Below the pieces are notes generated by a model. It had not been told where the DNA came from, did not search any database, and saw only the letters and a list, made by a program, of their open reading frames with translations. From Micromonospora yasonensis (GTDB lineage Bacteria > Actinomycetota > Actinomycetes > Mycobacteriales > Micromonosporaceae), in assembly GCF_026013475.1 (NCBI RefSeq), contig NZ_JAPDPH010000024.1, positions 1 through 50,738 of the forward strand: a DNA stretch of 50,738 nt, given 5' to 3'. Shown here piece by piece: positions 8,768 through 17,180 of the stretch. The first letter of the stretch is position 1, and each line of letters opens with the position of its first letter. Both the position numbers and the translations under genes were made by a program.

Positions 8768-11107
8768 GTGACCACCGCCGGGTCGCCGCGGCCGTGGCCC
8801 ATCAGCCAGTACGTGTTGAAGGTCCACAGCCGCTGCGATCTCGCCTGCGACCACTGCTACGTCTACGAGCACGCCGACCAGAGCTGGCGCGACCGTCCCC
8901 TGTTCATGGATCTCGCCACGGTGGAGGCGGCCGCCGGGCGGATCGCCGACCACGCGACGGCGCACCGCCTGACGGCGGTCAGCGTGGTGCTGCACGGCGG
9001 CGAACCACTGCTGCTCGGTCCGCGGCGGATGCGGGAGGTCCTTCAGGCGCTGCGCGGGCGGATCGAACCCGCCAGCCGGCTGGACCTACGCATGCAGTCC
9101 AACGGCGTGCGACTGTCCGAGGAATACTGCGACCTCTTCGTGGAGTACGACGTCCAGGTCGGCATCTCACTGGACGGAGACCGCGCGGCCAACGACCGGC
9201 ACCGCCGGTTCGCCCACGGCGGTAGCAGCCACGCACAGGTCCGGCGCGGGCTCGGGATGCTGCGCCGGGAGGCGTACCGGCGCCAGTTCGCGGGCATCCT
9301 CTGCACGATCGACCTCGCCAACGACCCGATCGCCGTGTACGAGGCGTTGCGGGCCGAGGAGCCGCCGCGGATCGACCTGCTGCTGCCGCACGCCACCTGG
9401 GCACAGCCGCCGCGCCGACCCGACGGGCGACCCACGCCGTACGCGCAGTGGCTGCTGGCCGTCCACGACCGCTGGACGGCGGACGGCCGGCCCATGTCGA
9501 TCCGGCTGTTCGACTCGCTGCGGTCCACCGCCACGGGTGGGCACAGTGGCAACGAGTGGGTCGGTCTCGACCCGGCCGATCTCGTGGTCGTCGAGACCGA
9601 CGGCACGTGGGAGCAGGTCGACTCGCTGAAGACCGCGTACGCCGGCGCGCCGGCCACCGGGCTGAGCGTGTTCACCCACAGCGTGGACGAGGTGTCGGTC
9701 CTGCCCGGCATCGCCCGCCGGCAGACCGGGCTGGACGGACTCGCGGCCGAGTGCCGCGCCTGCCCGGTCGTGCGCCAGTGCGGCGGGGGGCTCTTCGCGC
9801 ACCGCTACCGCGAGGGCAGCGGCTTCGACAACCCGTCGGCGTACTGCGCCGACCTGAAGGAGCTGATCGTGTCGCTCAACGCGCGGATGACCGCCGAGCC
9901 GGCACCCGTGCCGGTCGACGGGGACGGTGCGGACCTGCCCGACGGCCTGCTGGACCGGATCGGCTCCGGCCACACCGACGCGCACGCCGTACGGTTTCTC
10001 GCCGACTCCCAGCTGGCGATCACCCGAGCGCTGCTCGTCGCGGTCGCCGACAGCGGTCCGGCGTCCACCAGGGCCGGCTGGGAGCTGCTGGCCCGGCTGG
10101 ACCAGGAGGCGCCCGAGGCGGTCGACGCCGCGCTTCGCCACCCGTACGTCCGGGTCTGGGCCGTCGACGCGTTGCGACACGCCGGGGTCGACCGTGGCGC
10201 GGGCTCCCACCTGTCCTGCGTCGCCGCCGCGGCCGCCGTACGGGCCGGTGTCCGCGCCCAGATCGAGGTCCCGGTGCGGGTCGGCGTGATCCACCTGCCC
10301 TCGGTCGGTGCGGTGGCGCTGCCGAACCCGGCCACCGGCACCGCGACCCTGACCGTGACGCCGGAGAGCTGGACCATCCGCCACGGCGCGGAGCGGGCGC
10401 GGCTGGTCTTCGACGGCGATCCCGCCCGCGACCCGCAGGTGGTGGGGGCCCGCTGGCAGGCCAGCCGACGGCTCGCGTTCGGCGGGACGACGATCCTGTT
10501 CGAGGATCTCGACCCCTTCCGGGACTGCCACGACTGGAAGGCGGCCGAGCGGGTGAGCGCACCGGAGTTCGCCGCGTGGGGCGAGGCCGTGGCCCGCGCC
10601 TGGGCGGCCATCGAAGCCGACGTGCCCCACCAGGCGGCCGGCGTGCGGGCCGGGCTGCGGGCGGTGGTGCCGCTGGTGGACGATCCGACCGGGACGATGC
10701 GCAGCTCCACGGCGCGCCAGGCGTTCGCGTCGGTCGGTCTCGCCCGCGCGGACGGTCCCGCCACCGCGGTCATGATCGTGCACGAGTTCCAGCACAGCGT
10801 GCTGGGCGCGCTGCTCGACCTCTGCGACCTCTTCACCCCGGAACACACCGGGCGCCTGAGCGTCGGCTGGCGCAACGACCCCCGCCCGATCGAGGGCGTG
10901 CTGCAGGGCACGTACGCGCATCTGGCGATCACCGACATCTGGCGGCAGCGGGCGCGGCGGGCGGGCGCCGACAGCGTGGCGCACGAGCGCCACCAGCAGT
11001 ACCGGGCCTGGACCGCCGACGCCGCCGACGCGCTGCTGGGCTCAGGCGCGCTGACCCCGGCCGGCGAGCGGTTCGTCGGCCGCATCGCCGAGGCGTTGGC
11101 GAGCTGA
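8768..11107 (+). CDS. fxsB: FxsB-type radical SAM/SPASM peptide maturase fused to HExxH domain
   Basis: A 779-residue enzyme. The radical-SAM cluster motif is Cys23-x3-Cys27-x2-Cys30 (CDLACDHC), followed by HGGEPLL and a GISLDG strand. A SPASM-type Cys cluster occurs near 340-375 (CRACPVVRQCGGG ... YC). The C-terminal half (about 400-779) is a separate domain with HEFQH at 672-676, of the HExxH type found attached to peptide-modifying systems. Members of that family are now annotated as 2-oxoglutarate/iron peptide beta-hydroxylases; this is recalled, not tested. The predicted job is to form a C-C crosslink on the peptide encoded just upstream, with a possible second modification by the HExxH domain. 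It starts at GTG, 13 bases after fxsA. The downstream acetyltransferase remnant is six bases away and probably in the same operon. Confidence 0.88.
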   Translation: MTTAGSPRPWPISQYVLKVHSRCDLACDHCYVYEHADQSWRDRPLFMDLATVEAAAGRIADHATAHRLTAVSVVLHGGEPLLLGPRRMREVLQALRGRIEPASRLDLRMQSNGVRLSEEYCDLFVEYDVQVGISLDGDRAANDRHRRFAHGGSSHAQVRRGLGMLRREAYRRQFAGILCTIDLANDPIAVYEALRAEEPPRIDLLLPHATWAQPPRRPDGRPTPYAQWLLAVHDRWTADGRPMSIRLFDSLRSTATGGHSGNEWVGLDPADLVVVETDGTWEQVDSLKTAYAGAPATGLSVFTHSVDEVSVLPGIARRQTGLDGLAAECRACPVVRQCGGGLFAHRYREGSGFDNPSAYCADLKELIVSLNARMTAEPAPVPVDGDGADLPDGLLDRIGSGHTDAHAVRFLADSQLAITRALLVAVADSGPASTRAGWELLARLDQEAPEAVDAALRHPYVRVWAVDALRHAGVDRGAGSHLSCVAAAAAVRAGVRAQIEVPVRVGVIHLPSVGAVALPNPATGTATLTVTPESWTIRHGAERARLVFDGDPARDPQVVGARWQASRRLAFGGTTILFEDLDPFRDCHDWKAAERVSAPEFAAWGEAVARAWAAIEADVPHQAAGVRAGLRAVVPLVDDPTGTMRSSTARQAFASVGLARADGPATAVMIVHEFQHSVLGALLDLCDLFTPEHTGRLSVGWRNDPRPIEGVLQGTYAHLAITDIWRQRARRAGADSVAHERHQQYRAWTADAADALLGSGALTPAGERFVGRIAEALAS

Positions 11108-11112
11108 CGGCG

Positions 11113-11571
11113 ATGACGGCGGTGCCGGCCACGGTCGAGTCGCTGAGCGAGCAGCTCGCGGCGGTGGGGGTCGCCGGCGGCCGCAGCGTGCTGGTGCACG
11201 CGTCGATGCGTGCGGTGGGTCCGGTGGTCGGCGGCGCGGCGACGGTGCTGGCGGCGCTGCGGCGGGTGGTCGGGCGGGCCGCGGTCGTGGTACCGGCGCA
11301 GACCGCCGACAACTCCACGTCCAGCCCCGCCTTCCAGGCGGCGACCAGGGGGCTGACGCCGGCCGAGGTGGCCCGTCACATCGCCCGGATCGAGGGGTTC
11401 GATCGGGCCACGACCCCGTCGGTCGGCATGGGGGTGTTCGCCGAAACTGTCCGGCGAGACCCGGCGGCGATCCGCAGCGCCCATCCGCAGTCGGTCACCA
11501 CGTCGAGCCGCTCGCGTTCCCCGGCCAGCCGCAGCATGGTCGCGACGAAGTTGGGTCCGTGCGCGCCGTAG
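11113..11571 (+). pseudogene. Truncated AAC(3)-family N-acetyltransferase
   Basis: The first 126 residues read as an AAC(3)-type aminoglycoside N(3)-acetyltransferase: VLVHASMRAVGPVVGGAATVLAAL, then VVPAQTADNS, then TPSVGMGVFAETVRRDPAAIRSAHPQ. The family normally continues from HPQ with SFAA and more than 130 further residues. Here the frame instead runs through bases that are the antisense of rmlD, adding a meaningless Ser/Arg-rich tail before the stop at 11571. The catalytic C-terminal half is missing. It follows fxsB closely, and AAC(3)-like genes beside fxsB occur, by recollection, in other actinomycetes, so it may once have modified the peptide. True homology stops at about 11490. Confidence 0.8.
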
Positions 11572-12026
11572 AGCCAGGCGGTGCGCACGACATAGCCCGT
11601 CTCCGGGAGAAGCCGGGTGACGGCGAGCTCGCCGGTGAGCTTGCTGCGCCCGTACGCGTTGATCGGACAGGTCGCGGCATCCTCCGGGTACGGCGCCGTG
11701 GCGTCACCCTTGAAGACGTAGTCGGTGGAGATGTGGATCATGCGGGCCCCGGCCACGGCGCAGCCGCGGGCGAGGTTCGCCACCGCCTCGCCGTTGACCG
11801 CCGTGGCGGCCCGCTCCTGTGCCTCGGCCCCGTCGACGTCGGTCCACGCCGCGGTGTTGATCACGACGTCGTGTCCGGCGACGGCGTCCCGCACGGCGTC
11901 CGGGTCGGTGATGTCGAGGTCGGCGCGGGTGGTGGCGGTGACCGACAGGTCGTCCCGGGAGCGGAGGACGGCCAGCACGTCCCGCCCCAGCATGCCGGCC
12001 GCGCCGGTGACGAGCAGCCGACTCAT
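11376..12026 (-). pseudogene. rmlD: Truncated dTDP-4-dehydrorhamnose reductase
   Basis: Starts MSRLLVTGAAGMLG (NAD(P)-binding GxxGxxG) and keeps INTAAWTDVDGAE, the STDYVF motif and the catalytic YGRSK (Tyr-x3-Lys). It then stops matching the family after VATMLRLAGERERLDVVTD, at about base 11490. The expected substrate-binding C-terminal third (QxGQPTWT onward) is absent. The remaining frame to 11376 is antisense to the acetyltransferase remnant. The normal length is near 290-300 residues, and only about 179 genuine residues remain. Its ATG overlaps the rmlB stop (ATGA). The NADPH site survives, but a working enzyme is unlikely, so dTDP-rhamnose formation needs another rmlD copy. Confidence 0.8.
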
Positions 12027-13036
12027 GCGGCGTCGGTCGAAGCGCCGGTCGCCTTCAGCGGCTCCCACCAGCCCCGGTTGTCCCGGTACCAGCGCACCGT
12101 CTGTGCCAGGCCGCTGTCGAGGTCGATGCTCGGCGCGTACCCCAGCTCGGCGCTGATCTTGCTGATGTCCAGCGAGTAGCGGCGGTCGTGACCCTTGCGG
12201 TCGGCGACCGGGACGACCCGGTCCCAGCCGGCGCCACAGGCCTCCAGCAGCCGGGCGGTGAGTTCCCTGTTGGTCAGCTCGGTGCCGCCGCCGATGTTGT
12301 AGACCTCGCCCGCGCGGCCCTTCTCCTGGACCAGCGCGATGCCCCGGCAGTGGTCGTGTACGTGCAACCAGTCGCGGACGTTGCCGCCGTCGCCGTAGAG
12401 CGGCACGGTGTCACCGTCGAGCAGGTTGGTGACGAACAGGGGGATGACCTTCTCCGGAAACTGGTACGGCCCGTAGTTGTTGGAGCAGCGGGTGACCACC
12501 ACGTCCATCCCGTGGGTCCGGTGGTAGGCCAGGGCCAGCAGGTCGGAGCCGGCCTTCGAGGCCGAGTACGGCGAGTTCGGCGACAGCGGCCAGGTCTCCG
12601 TCCAGGAGCCCTCGTCGATGGAGCCGTACACCTCGTCGGTGGAGACGTGCACGAACCGGTGCGCGCCGTGCCGCAGCGCGGCGTCGAGCAGGGTCTGGGT
12701 GCCGAGCACGTTCGTGGTCACGAACGGGGCGGCACCGGCGATGGAGCGGTCCACGTGGGATTCCGCCGCGAAGTGGACGATCACGTCGTGGCCTGCCACG
12801 ACCTCGTCGACCAGCGTCTGGTCGCAGATGTCACCCCGTACGAAGCGCAGGCGCGGATCCTCGCGCACCGGGGCGAGGTTGTTCAGGTTGCCGGAGTAGG
12901 TGAGCTTGTCCAGCACCGTCACCACGGCAGGCTCGACGGCCGGAACGCCGGCAGCGCCACCGCCAGGCACGCCCAGCAGCATCCGGACGTACTCCGACCC
13001 GATGAATCCGGCTCCGCCGGTGACGAGGATCCTCAC
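12023..13036 (-). CDS. rmlB: dTDP-glucose 4,6-dehydratase
   Basis: Converts dTDP-glucose to dTDP-4-keto-6-deoxyglucose, the second step of dTDP-rhamnose synthesis. The 337-residue extended short-chain dehydrogenase begins MRILVTGGAGFIGSEYVR (NAD-binding GxxGxxG at 7-13). It has the HFAAESHVDRSI motif, STDEVYG, and the catalytic YSASKAGSD (Tyr-x3-Lys). Length and motif order match RmlB. It is divergent from rmlA, with 87 bases between, and its stop overlaps the start of the broken rmlD. Confidence 0.93.
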   Translation of the reverse strand: MRILVTGGAGFIGSEYVRMLLGVPGGGAAGVPAVEPAVVTVLDKLTYSGNLNNLAPVREDPRLRFVRGDICDQTLVDEVVAGHDVIVHFAAESHVDRSIAGAAPFVTTNVLGTQTLLDAALRHGAHRFVHVSTDEVYGSIDEGSWTETWPLSPNSPYSASKAGSDLLALAYHRTHGMDVVVTRCSNNYGPYQFPEKVIPLFVTNLLDGDTVPLYGDGGNVRDWLHVHDHCRGIALVQEKGRAGEVYNIGGGTELTNRELTARLLEACGAGWDRVVPVADRKGHDRRYSLDISKISAELGYAPSIDLDSGLAQTVRWYRDNRGWWEPLKATGASTDAA

Positions 13037-13123
13037 GGGTCGAGGAGTCTACGCGAATCAGCAGGACAGCCGGGGACTGCGACCGGGACCGCGGCCGGTG
13101 CCTGGTGCGGGTAGTCTCCGCGG

Positions 13124-14008
13124 GTGCGCGGAATCCTTCTCGCCGGCGGCACCGGCTCCCGACTCTGGCCGATCACCCGGGCCGTCTCCAAGCAGCTCAT
13201 GCCGGTGTTCGACAAGCCGATGGTCTACTACCCGCTCTCCACGCTCGTCATGGCGGGGGTACGGGAGATCCTGATCATCACGACGCCGGAGGATCAGGAC
13301 CAGTTCCGGCGCCTGCTCGGTGACGGCAGCCAGTGGGGGCTGCGGCTGGAGTACGTCGCGCAGGAACGGCCGGAGGGGATCGCGCAGGCGTTCCAGCTGG
13401 GCGCGGACTTCATCGGCGACGAGGCGGTCGCGCTGGTCCTCGGCGACAACATCTTCCATGGCGTCGGCCTCGGCCGGCAGCTCGCCAGCCACGGCGAACC
13501 GGTCGGCGGCCGGGTCTTCGCGTACCCGGTGGCCAACCCTGAGGAGTACGGGGTGGTCGACTTCGACGCGGCCGGGCGCGTGCTGTCGATCGAGGAGAAG
13601 CCGACCCGGCCGAAGTCCCGGTACGCCGTGCCCGGCCTCTACTTCTACGACAACCGGGTGGTCGACATCGCCCGCAAGCTCACCCCCAGCGCCCGGGGCG
13701 AGCTCGAGATCACCGCGGTCAACGAGACCTACCGCGAGTGGGGGGAGCTCTCCGTGACGGTGCTCGACCGGGGCACCGCCTGGCTGGACACCGGCACCTT
13801 CACCTCGATGATGCAGGCCGCCGAATTCGTCCGGGTCATCGAGGAACGCCAGGGCATGAAGATCGGCTGCGTCGAGGAGGTCGCCTGGCGAGCCGGCCTG
13901 ATCGACGACGAACAGCTGCGGGCGCTGGCCCACCCGCTGACCAAGAGCGGATACGGCACCTACCTGCTCGGCCTGCTCGCCGAGCAGCCGCAAGGCGGTG
14001 GCCGGTGA
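13124..14008 (+). CDS. rmlA: Glucose-1-phosphate thymidylyltransferase
   Basis: Makes dTDP-glucose from glucose-1-phosphate and dTTP, the first committed step to dTDP-rhamnose. The 294-residue protein starts at GTG with [17 protein letters not shown] (the nucleotide-binding signature GGxGxR) and [13 protein letters not shown]. It contains VLGDNIFHG (metal/sugar binding) and EEKPTRPKS. The size is typical of the short, homotetrameric RmlA. The stop overlaps the GTG start of rmlC. Confidence 0.95.
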   Translation: MRGILLAGGTGSRLWPITRAVSKQLMPVFDKPMVYYPLSTLVMAGVREILIITTPEDQDQFRRLLGDGSQWGLRLEYVAQERPEGIAQAFQLGADFIGDEAVALVLGDNIFHGVGLGRQLASHGEPVGGRVFAYPVANPEEYGVVDFDAAGRVLSIEEKPTRPKSRYAVPGLYFYDNRVVDIARKLTPSARGELEITAVNETYREWGELSVTVLDRGTAWLDTGTFTSMMQAAEFVRVIEERQGMKIGCVEEVAWRAGLIDDEQLRALAHPLTKSGYGTYLLGLLAEQPQGGGR

Positions 14009-14628
14009 AAATCCGGCCGCTGAGCATCGAGGGCGCCTGGGAGATCGCCCCGCAGCAGCACGGCGACCCCCGCGGGTTGTTCATGGAGTGGTACCGCTTC
14101 GACCGACTCGCCGAGGCGGTCGGGCACCCGCTCCGGCTCGCCCAGGGCAACCTCTCGGTCTCCTCCCAGGGAGTGGTCCGTGGCATCCACTTCGCCGACG
14201 TCCCACCTGGCCAGGCCAAGTACGTGACGTGCGTACGCGGAGCCGTGCTCGACGTGATCGTGGACATCCGGGTCGGCTCGCCGACCTTCGGCCAGTGGGA
14301 GACCGTCCGCCTCGACGAGGTCGACCGACGCGCTGTCTACCTCAGCGAGGGGCTGGGGCACGGCTTCTGTGCCCTGACCGACGACGCCACCCTGAGCTAC
14401 CTCTGCTCCGCGACCTACAACCCGACCGGCGAGCACACGGTGCACCCCCTCGACCCCGAGTTGGCGATCGACTGGCCGGCCGAGACGCCGCTGCTGTCGG
14501 CCCGGGACGCGGCCGCGCCGAGCCTGACTCAGGCCCGCGAGTCGGGGCTCCTGCCGGACTATCACGCCTGCCGGTCGTTCACGGCCAGCCTGGGGTCGGG
14601 TGCGGGCCAGTTCCGCCCCGGCGGGTAG
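14005..14628 (+). CDS. rmlC: dTDP-4-dehydrorhamnose 3,5-epimerase
   Basis: Cupin-fold epimerase acting on dTDP-4-keto-6-deoxyglucose. From the GTG overlapping the rmlA stop it gives 207 residues beginning [13 protein letters not shown]. Family landmarks are [29 protein letters not shown] (containing the catalytic His), [23 protein letters not shown] and the conserved Tyr in YLCSATYNP. The C-terminus (after PDYHACRSF) is slightly longer and less conserved than in most RmlC proteins. A longer open frame upstream is only the rmlA coding strand read in another frame, so the GTG was chosen. Confidence 0.92.
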   Translation: MKIRPLSIEGAWEIAPQQHGDPRGLFMEWYRFDRLAEAVGHPLRLAQGNLSVSSQGVVRGIHFADVPPGQAKYVTCVRGAVLDVIVDIRVGSPTFGQWETVRLDEVDRRAVYLSEGLGHGFCALTDDATLSYLCSATYNPTGEHTVHPLDPELAIDWPAETPLLSARDAAAPSLTQARESGLLPDYHACRSFTASLGSGAGQFRPGG

Positions 14629-14668
14629 CTGCCGTGGAGGCTCGGAACGGGTCCGCCGCCCCCCGTCC

Positions 14669-14710
14669 AAGACACTCGCGCCGTCGGTAAGGACGACGGT
14701 GAAATGTCTT
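14669..14710 (+). terminator. Nested inverted repeat after rmlC
   Basis: AAGACA (14669-14674) pairs with TGTCTT (14705-14710), and within it CCGTCG (14681-14686) pairs with CGACGG (14694-14699). It lies 40 bases after the rmlC stop and probably ends the rmlAC transcript. Unpaired bases between the two stems make it weaker than a typical terminator. Confidence 0.4.
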
Positions 14711-15149
14711 GCCGGCTCTGGCGGCACCGCTGATCAACCCATATCCTGCGATCGCCCAGTTGGCTGGCGTGCCGGCCCAGGGCTGCCACGGGGAGGATGG
14801 AACATGTAAGCGAATCGTCGGCACCTCAGTCGGGCTGCGACCGAGGCCCGTCTCGCCGAAGGTTGCGCGCTTAGTCGACGGTCGGGCCCATCCCCCTGTC
14901 TGGCTGCTCCGCCTCGACAACCCCCACATCGAGAACTGGTCGCGGTGGCCGGGATCCACGGTGCTGCCGGACGACGGCAGCGTTGCGTCACGGCGGCCCC
15001 CTTAACAGTGGGCCGAAGCCACACCACCCAGGCTCGACCAGTGCTGTGCACGCCGCATTCGACGAGAGGACGTTCAAGGTGATTCGCGAGGGCCGGACGC
15101 CCCCGATCCAGTCAGCGCCAGGGCGCTACCCGCACGGTGGTGCGGCCTG
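14711..15149. other. Noncoding stretch before the polysaccharide genes
   Basis: Together with the hairpin just upstream, this leaves 521 bases between rmlC and the first glycosyltransferase. No open frame in it has recognisable features, and no convincing -35/-10 pair was found. It is the likely place for the promoter and leader of the exopolysaccharide operon, which otherwise has no gap large enough for one until 21.8 kb. Confidence 0.4.
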
Positions 15150-16283
15150 ATGGATATGACCGAGCAGACGCCTCCGGTCGGGCAGCACGAAGGGCTTCGC
15201 GCTCTTGCCGGTTCATCCGTGGCACTCGTGCACGAATGGTTCGGCGTCACCGGTGGCTCTGAGAAGGTGTTCGGAAGCATCGCCGACCTCGTTCCCCATG
15301 CCGAACGGTTCGTGCTGTGGAAGGACCGGGGTGTCGAGGAGCCGGCCCTGCGGGAGTCCTGGCTGGCCCGCACCCCGCTGCGGCACAACAAGGCCATGGC
15401 CCTTCCCCTCATGCCGATGACCTGGCGGACCCTCACGCGTCGGCGGTTCGACGTGGTCATCTCCTCGAGCCACGCCTTCGCGCACACCGTCAAGCTGGGG
15501 CCACCCGAGACGACCCGGCATCTGAGCTACGTCCACGCTCCGGCCCGGTACCTCTGGAGCCCGGCCTTCGACAGCCGCGGCTCGAGCCCGCTGCTCGCGC
15601 TCCCGCGGCGCGCCCTCCAGGCCGTCGACGTGCGGTTCAGCCGACACGTCCACAGCTACGCGGCGAATTCACGTGAGGTGCAGGCCCGGATCCGCCACTA
15701 CTGGCAACGGGACGCCGTCGTGGTCAACCCGCCGGTGGATGTCACCTTCTTCTCGTCCGCTCCCGCTGCGGACCGGAACCAGGCACGCGACTATCTGCTC
15801 GGCGTCGGGCGGTGGATTCCGTACAAGAGGTTCGACCTGATCATCGCGATCGCCGAGGCCGCCGGACTTCCGGTCGTCATTGCCGGTTCAGGGCCCGAGG
15901 AGATCAACCTCCGACGTCTCGCGGAGCGCACCGGCGTTCCGGTCACGTTCGAGGTCACGCCGAGCAAGGAGCGGCTGCGACAGCTCTACTGGGGCGCGAA
16001 GGCGCTGCTGTTCCCGGTTCACGAAGATTTCGGCATCATCCCGGTCGAAGCACAGGCGTGCGGCACCCCGGTCATCGGCATCAACCGCGGGGGGTTGCTG
16101 GAAACTGTCGTTGACGGCGAGACGGGCTTCCTCATCGATTCGGCCGACGCGGCAGCCTTCGCCGCAGTGCTGGACCGCCTCGACGAGCTCGACCGAGACC
16201 GAGTGCGGTCCAATGCGTCCAGGTTCTCCGAGGCGGCGTTCGCGGCGAACTTCTCGGCCTGGGTGGAAGATGCCGTTGCGTAG
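15150..16283 (+). CDS. GT4-family glycosyltransferase, exopolysaccharide locus
   Basis: A 377-residue GT-B enzyme that would add a sugar (often mannose in this subgroup) to a lipid-linked repeat unit at the cytoplasmic face. It has the N-terminal VALVHEWFGVTGGSEKVF, the acceptor-side YVHAPARYLWSP, the domain-linking GVGRWIPYKRFDLII, and the C-terminal EDFGIIPVEAQACGTPVIG with the E-x7-E donor-binding motif. These match the WbaZ-like mannosyltransferase group, but the donor cannot be read from sequence. The ribosome site is poor. A start further in, nearer VALVHEW, is possible. Confidence 0.85.
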   Translation: MDMTEQTPPVGQHEGLRALAGSSVALVHEWFGVTGGSEKVFGSIADLVPHAERFVLWKDRGVEEPALRESWLARTPLRHNKAMALPLMPMTWRTLTRRRFDVVISSSHAFAHTVKLGPPETTRHLSYVHAPARYLWSPAFDSRGSSPLLALPRRALQAVDVRFSRHVHSYAANSREVQARIRHYWQRDAVVVNPPVDVTFFSSAPAADRNQARDYLLGVGRWIPYKRFDLIIAIAEAAGLPVVIAGSGPEEINLRRLAERTGVPVTFEVTPSKERLRQLYWGAKALLFPVHEDFGIIPVEAQACGTPVIGINRGGLLETVVDGETGFLIDSADAAAFAAVLDRLDELDRDRVRSNASRFSEAAFAANFSAWVEDAVA

Positions 16284-16304
16284 GGTGGCCGGGGTGGCGG
16301 GCCG

Positions 16305-17180
16305 ATGAACACTCTCGGTATCGCCATCGTCAACTACATGAGCGCCGACGACACCGCGGGGCTTGTCCGTTCGCTGGTGGCGCACCACACCGATGCCGGC
16401 ACACGCATCGCCCTCGCGATCGTGGACAACAGCGACCAACGGCAGGAACTCGAGCGGGTTGTCGAGTTCGCCCGAGCACACGGCCTGTCCGGCCGGGTGA
16501 TCCACGGGCAGGGCAACGTCGGGTACGCGGCGGGGAACAATCTCGCGGCGAGCTGGCTCATGGAAATCGGTGCCGAACTCATCTGGGTACTCAACCCCGA
16601 TACCAGGATCACCGGTGGAGTCCTCGCGTCGGCGCTGGGCCTGGGCTCGGCAGGCGACCGGGCGATTGGGGCGACAACGAGCATCGACGTAAATGGCGAC
16701 ATCCGCCCCGATCTGGGGATGCTCGACCTATGGACCGGCCAGAGCGGGCAGCCATTGCCCGGCGAGGATCCACCGTCGCGCAAACTGACGTACGTCGCGG
16801 GGCATTCCATCCTCATCACCCGCAAGGCGTTCGAGACGCTGAACGGCTTTTCTGAAGACTTCTTTCTCTTCTACGAGGAAGCGGACATCGCGGTCCGTTC
16901 AGCCCGTCTCGGCATACCCGTCGCGGTCGTGTCCGGCCTCACGGTCGCCCACGCAGGCGGCGGCGCGACCGGTGCGACCGCAGACATGACAGCCAAGTCG
17001 ATCATCACCTACTTCCACGCCAGCCGGAGTTGCATGATCTTTTTCCGGAAGCACTACCGTCACCGGCTTCCCTTGGCAGCTGCCGCCAGGCTGCTTTACG
17101 CGGGGAAGGCCCTGTTGGTCGCCGGTCCCAAGGCAGCGACCGCGGTCATCCGAGGGACGGTTGCGGGGTTGCGGGCATGA
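16305..17180 (+). CDS. GT2-family glycosyltransferase (rhamnosyltransferase-like)
   Basis: A 291-residue GT-A enzyme starting MNTLGIAIVNYMSADDTAGLVRSL. It has the nucleotide-binding VDNS, a GNVGYAAGNN segment, and the metal-binding LNPDTR where the DxD motif sits. FFLFYEEADIAVRSARLG is the usual downstream signature of WbbL-type rhamnosyltransferases. That fits the adjacent rml genes, but the donor is inferred. It ends with an ATGA overlap to the flippase gene, so the two are translationally coupled. Confidence 0.85.
   Translation: MNTLGIAIVNYMSADDTAGLVRSLVAHHTDAGTRIALAIVDNSDQRQELERVVEFARAHGLSGRVIHGQGNVGYAAGNNLAASWLMEIGAELIWVLNPDTRITGGVLASALGLGSAGDRAIGATTSIDVNGDIRPDLGMLDLWTGQSGQPLPGEDPPSRKLTYVAGHSILITRKAFETLNGFSEDFFLFYEEADIAVRSARLGIPVAVVSGLTVAHAGGGATGATADMTAKSIITYFHASRSCMIFFRKHYRHRLPLAAAARLLYAGKALLVAGPKAATAVIRGTVAGLRA

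Noticed and set aside
14711..15149. A JUMPstart-like element or small gene before the polysaccharide genes
   Set aside because: No matching sequence or coding pattern was seen.
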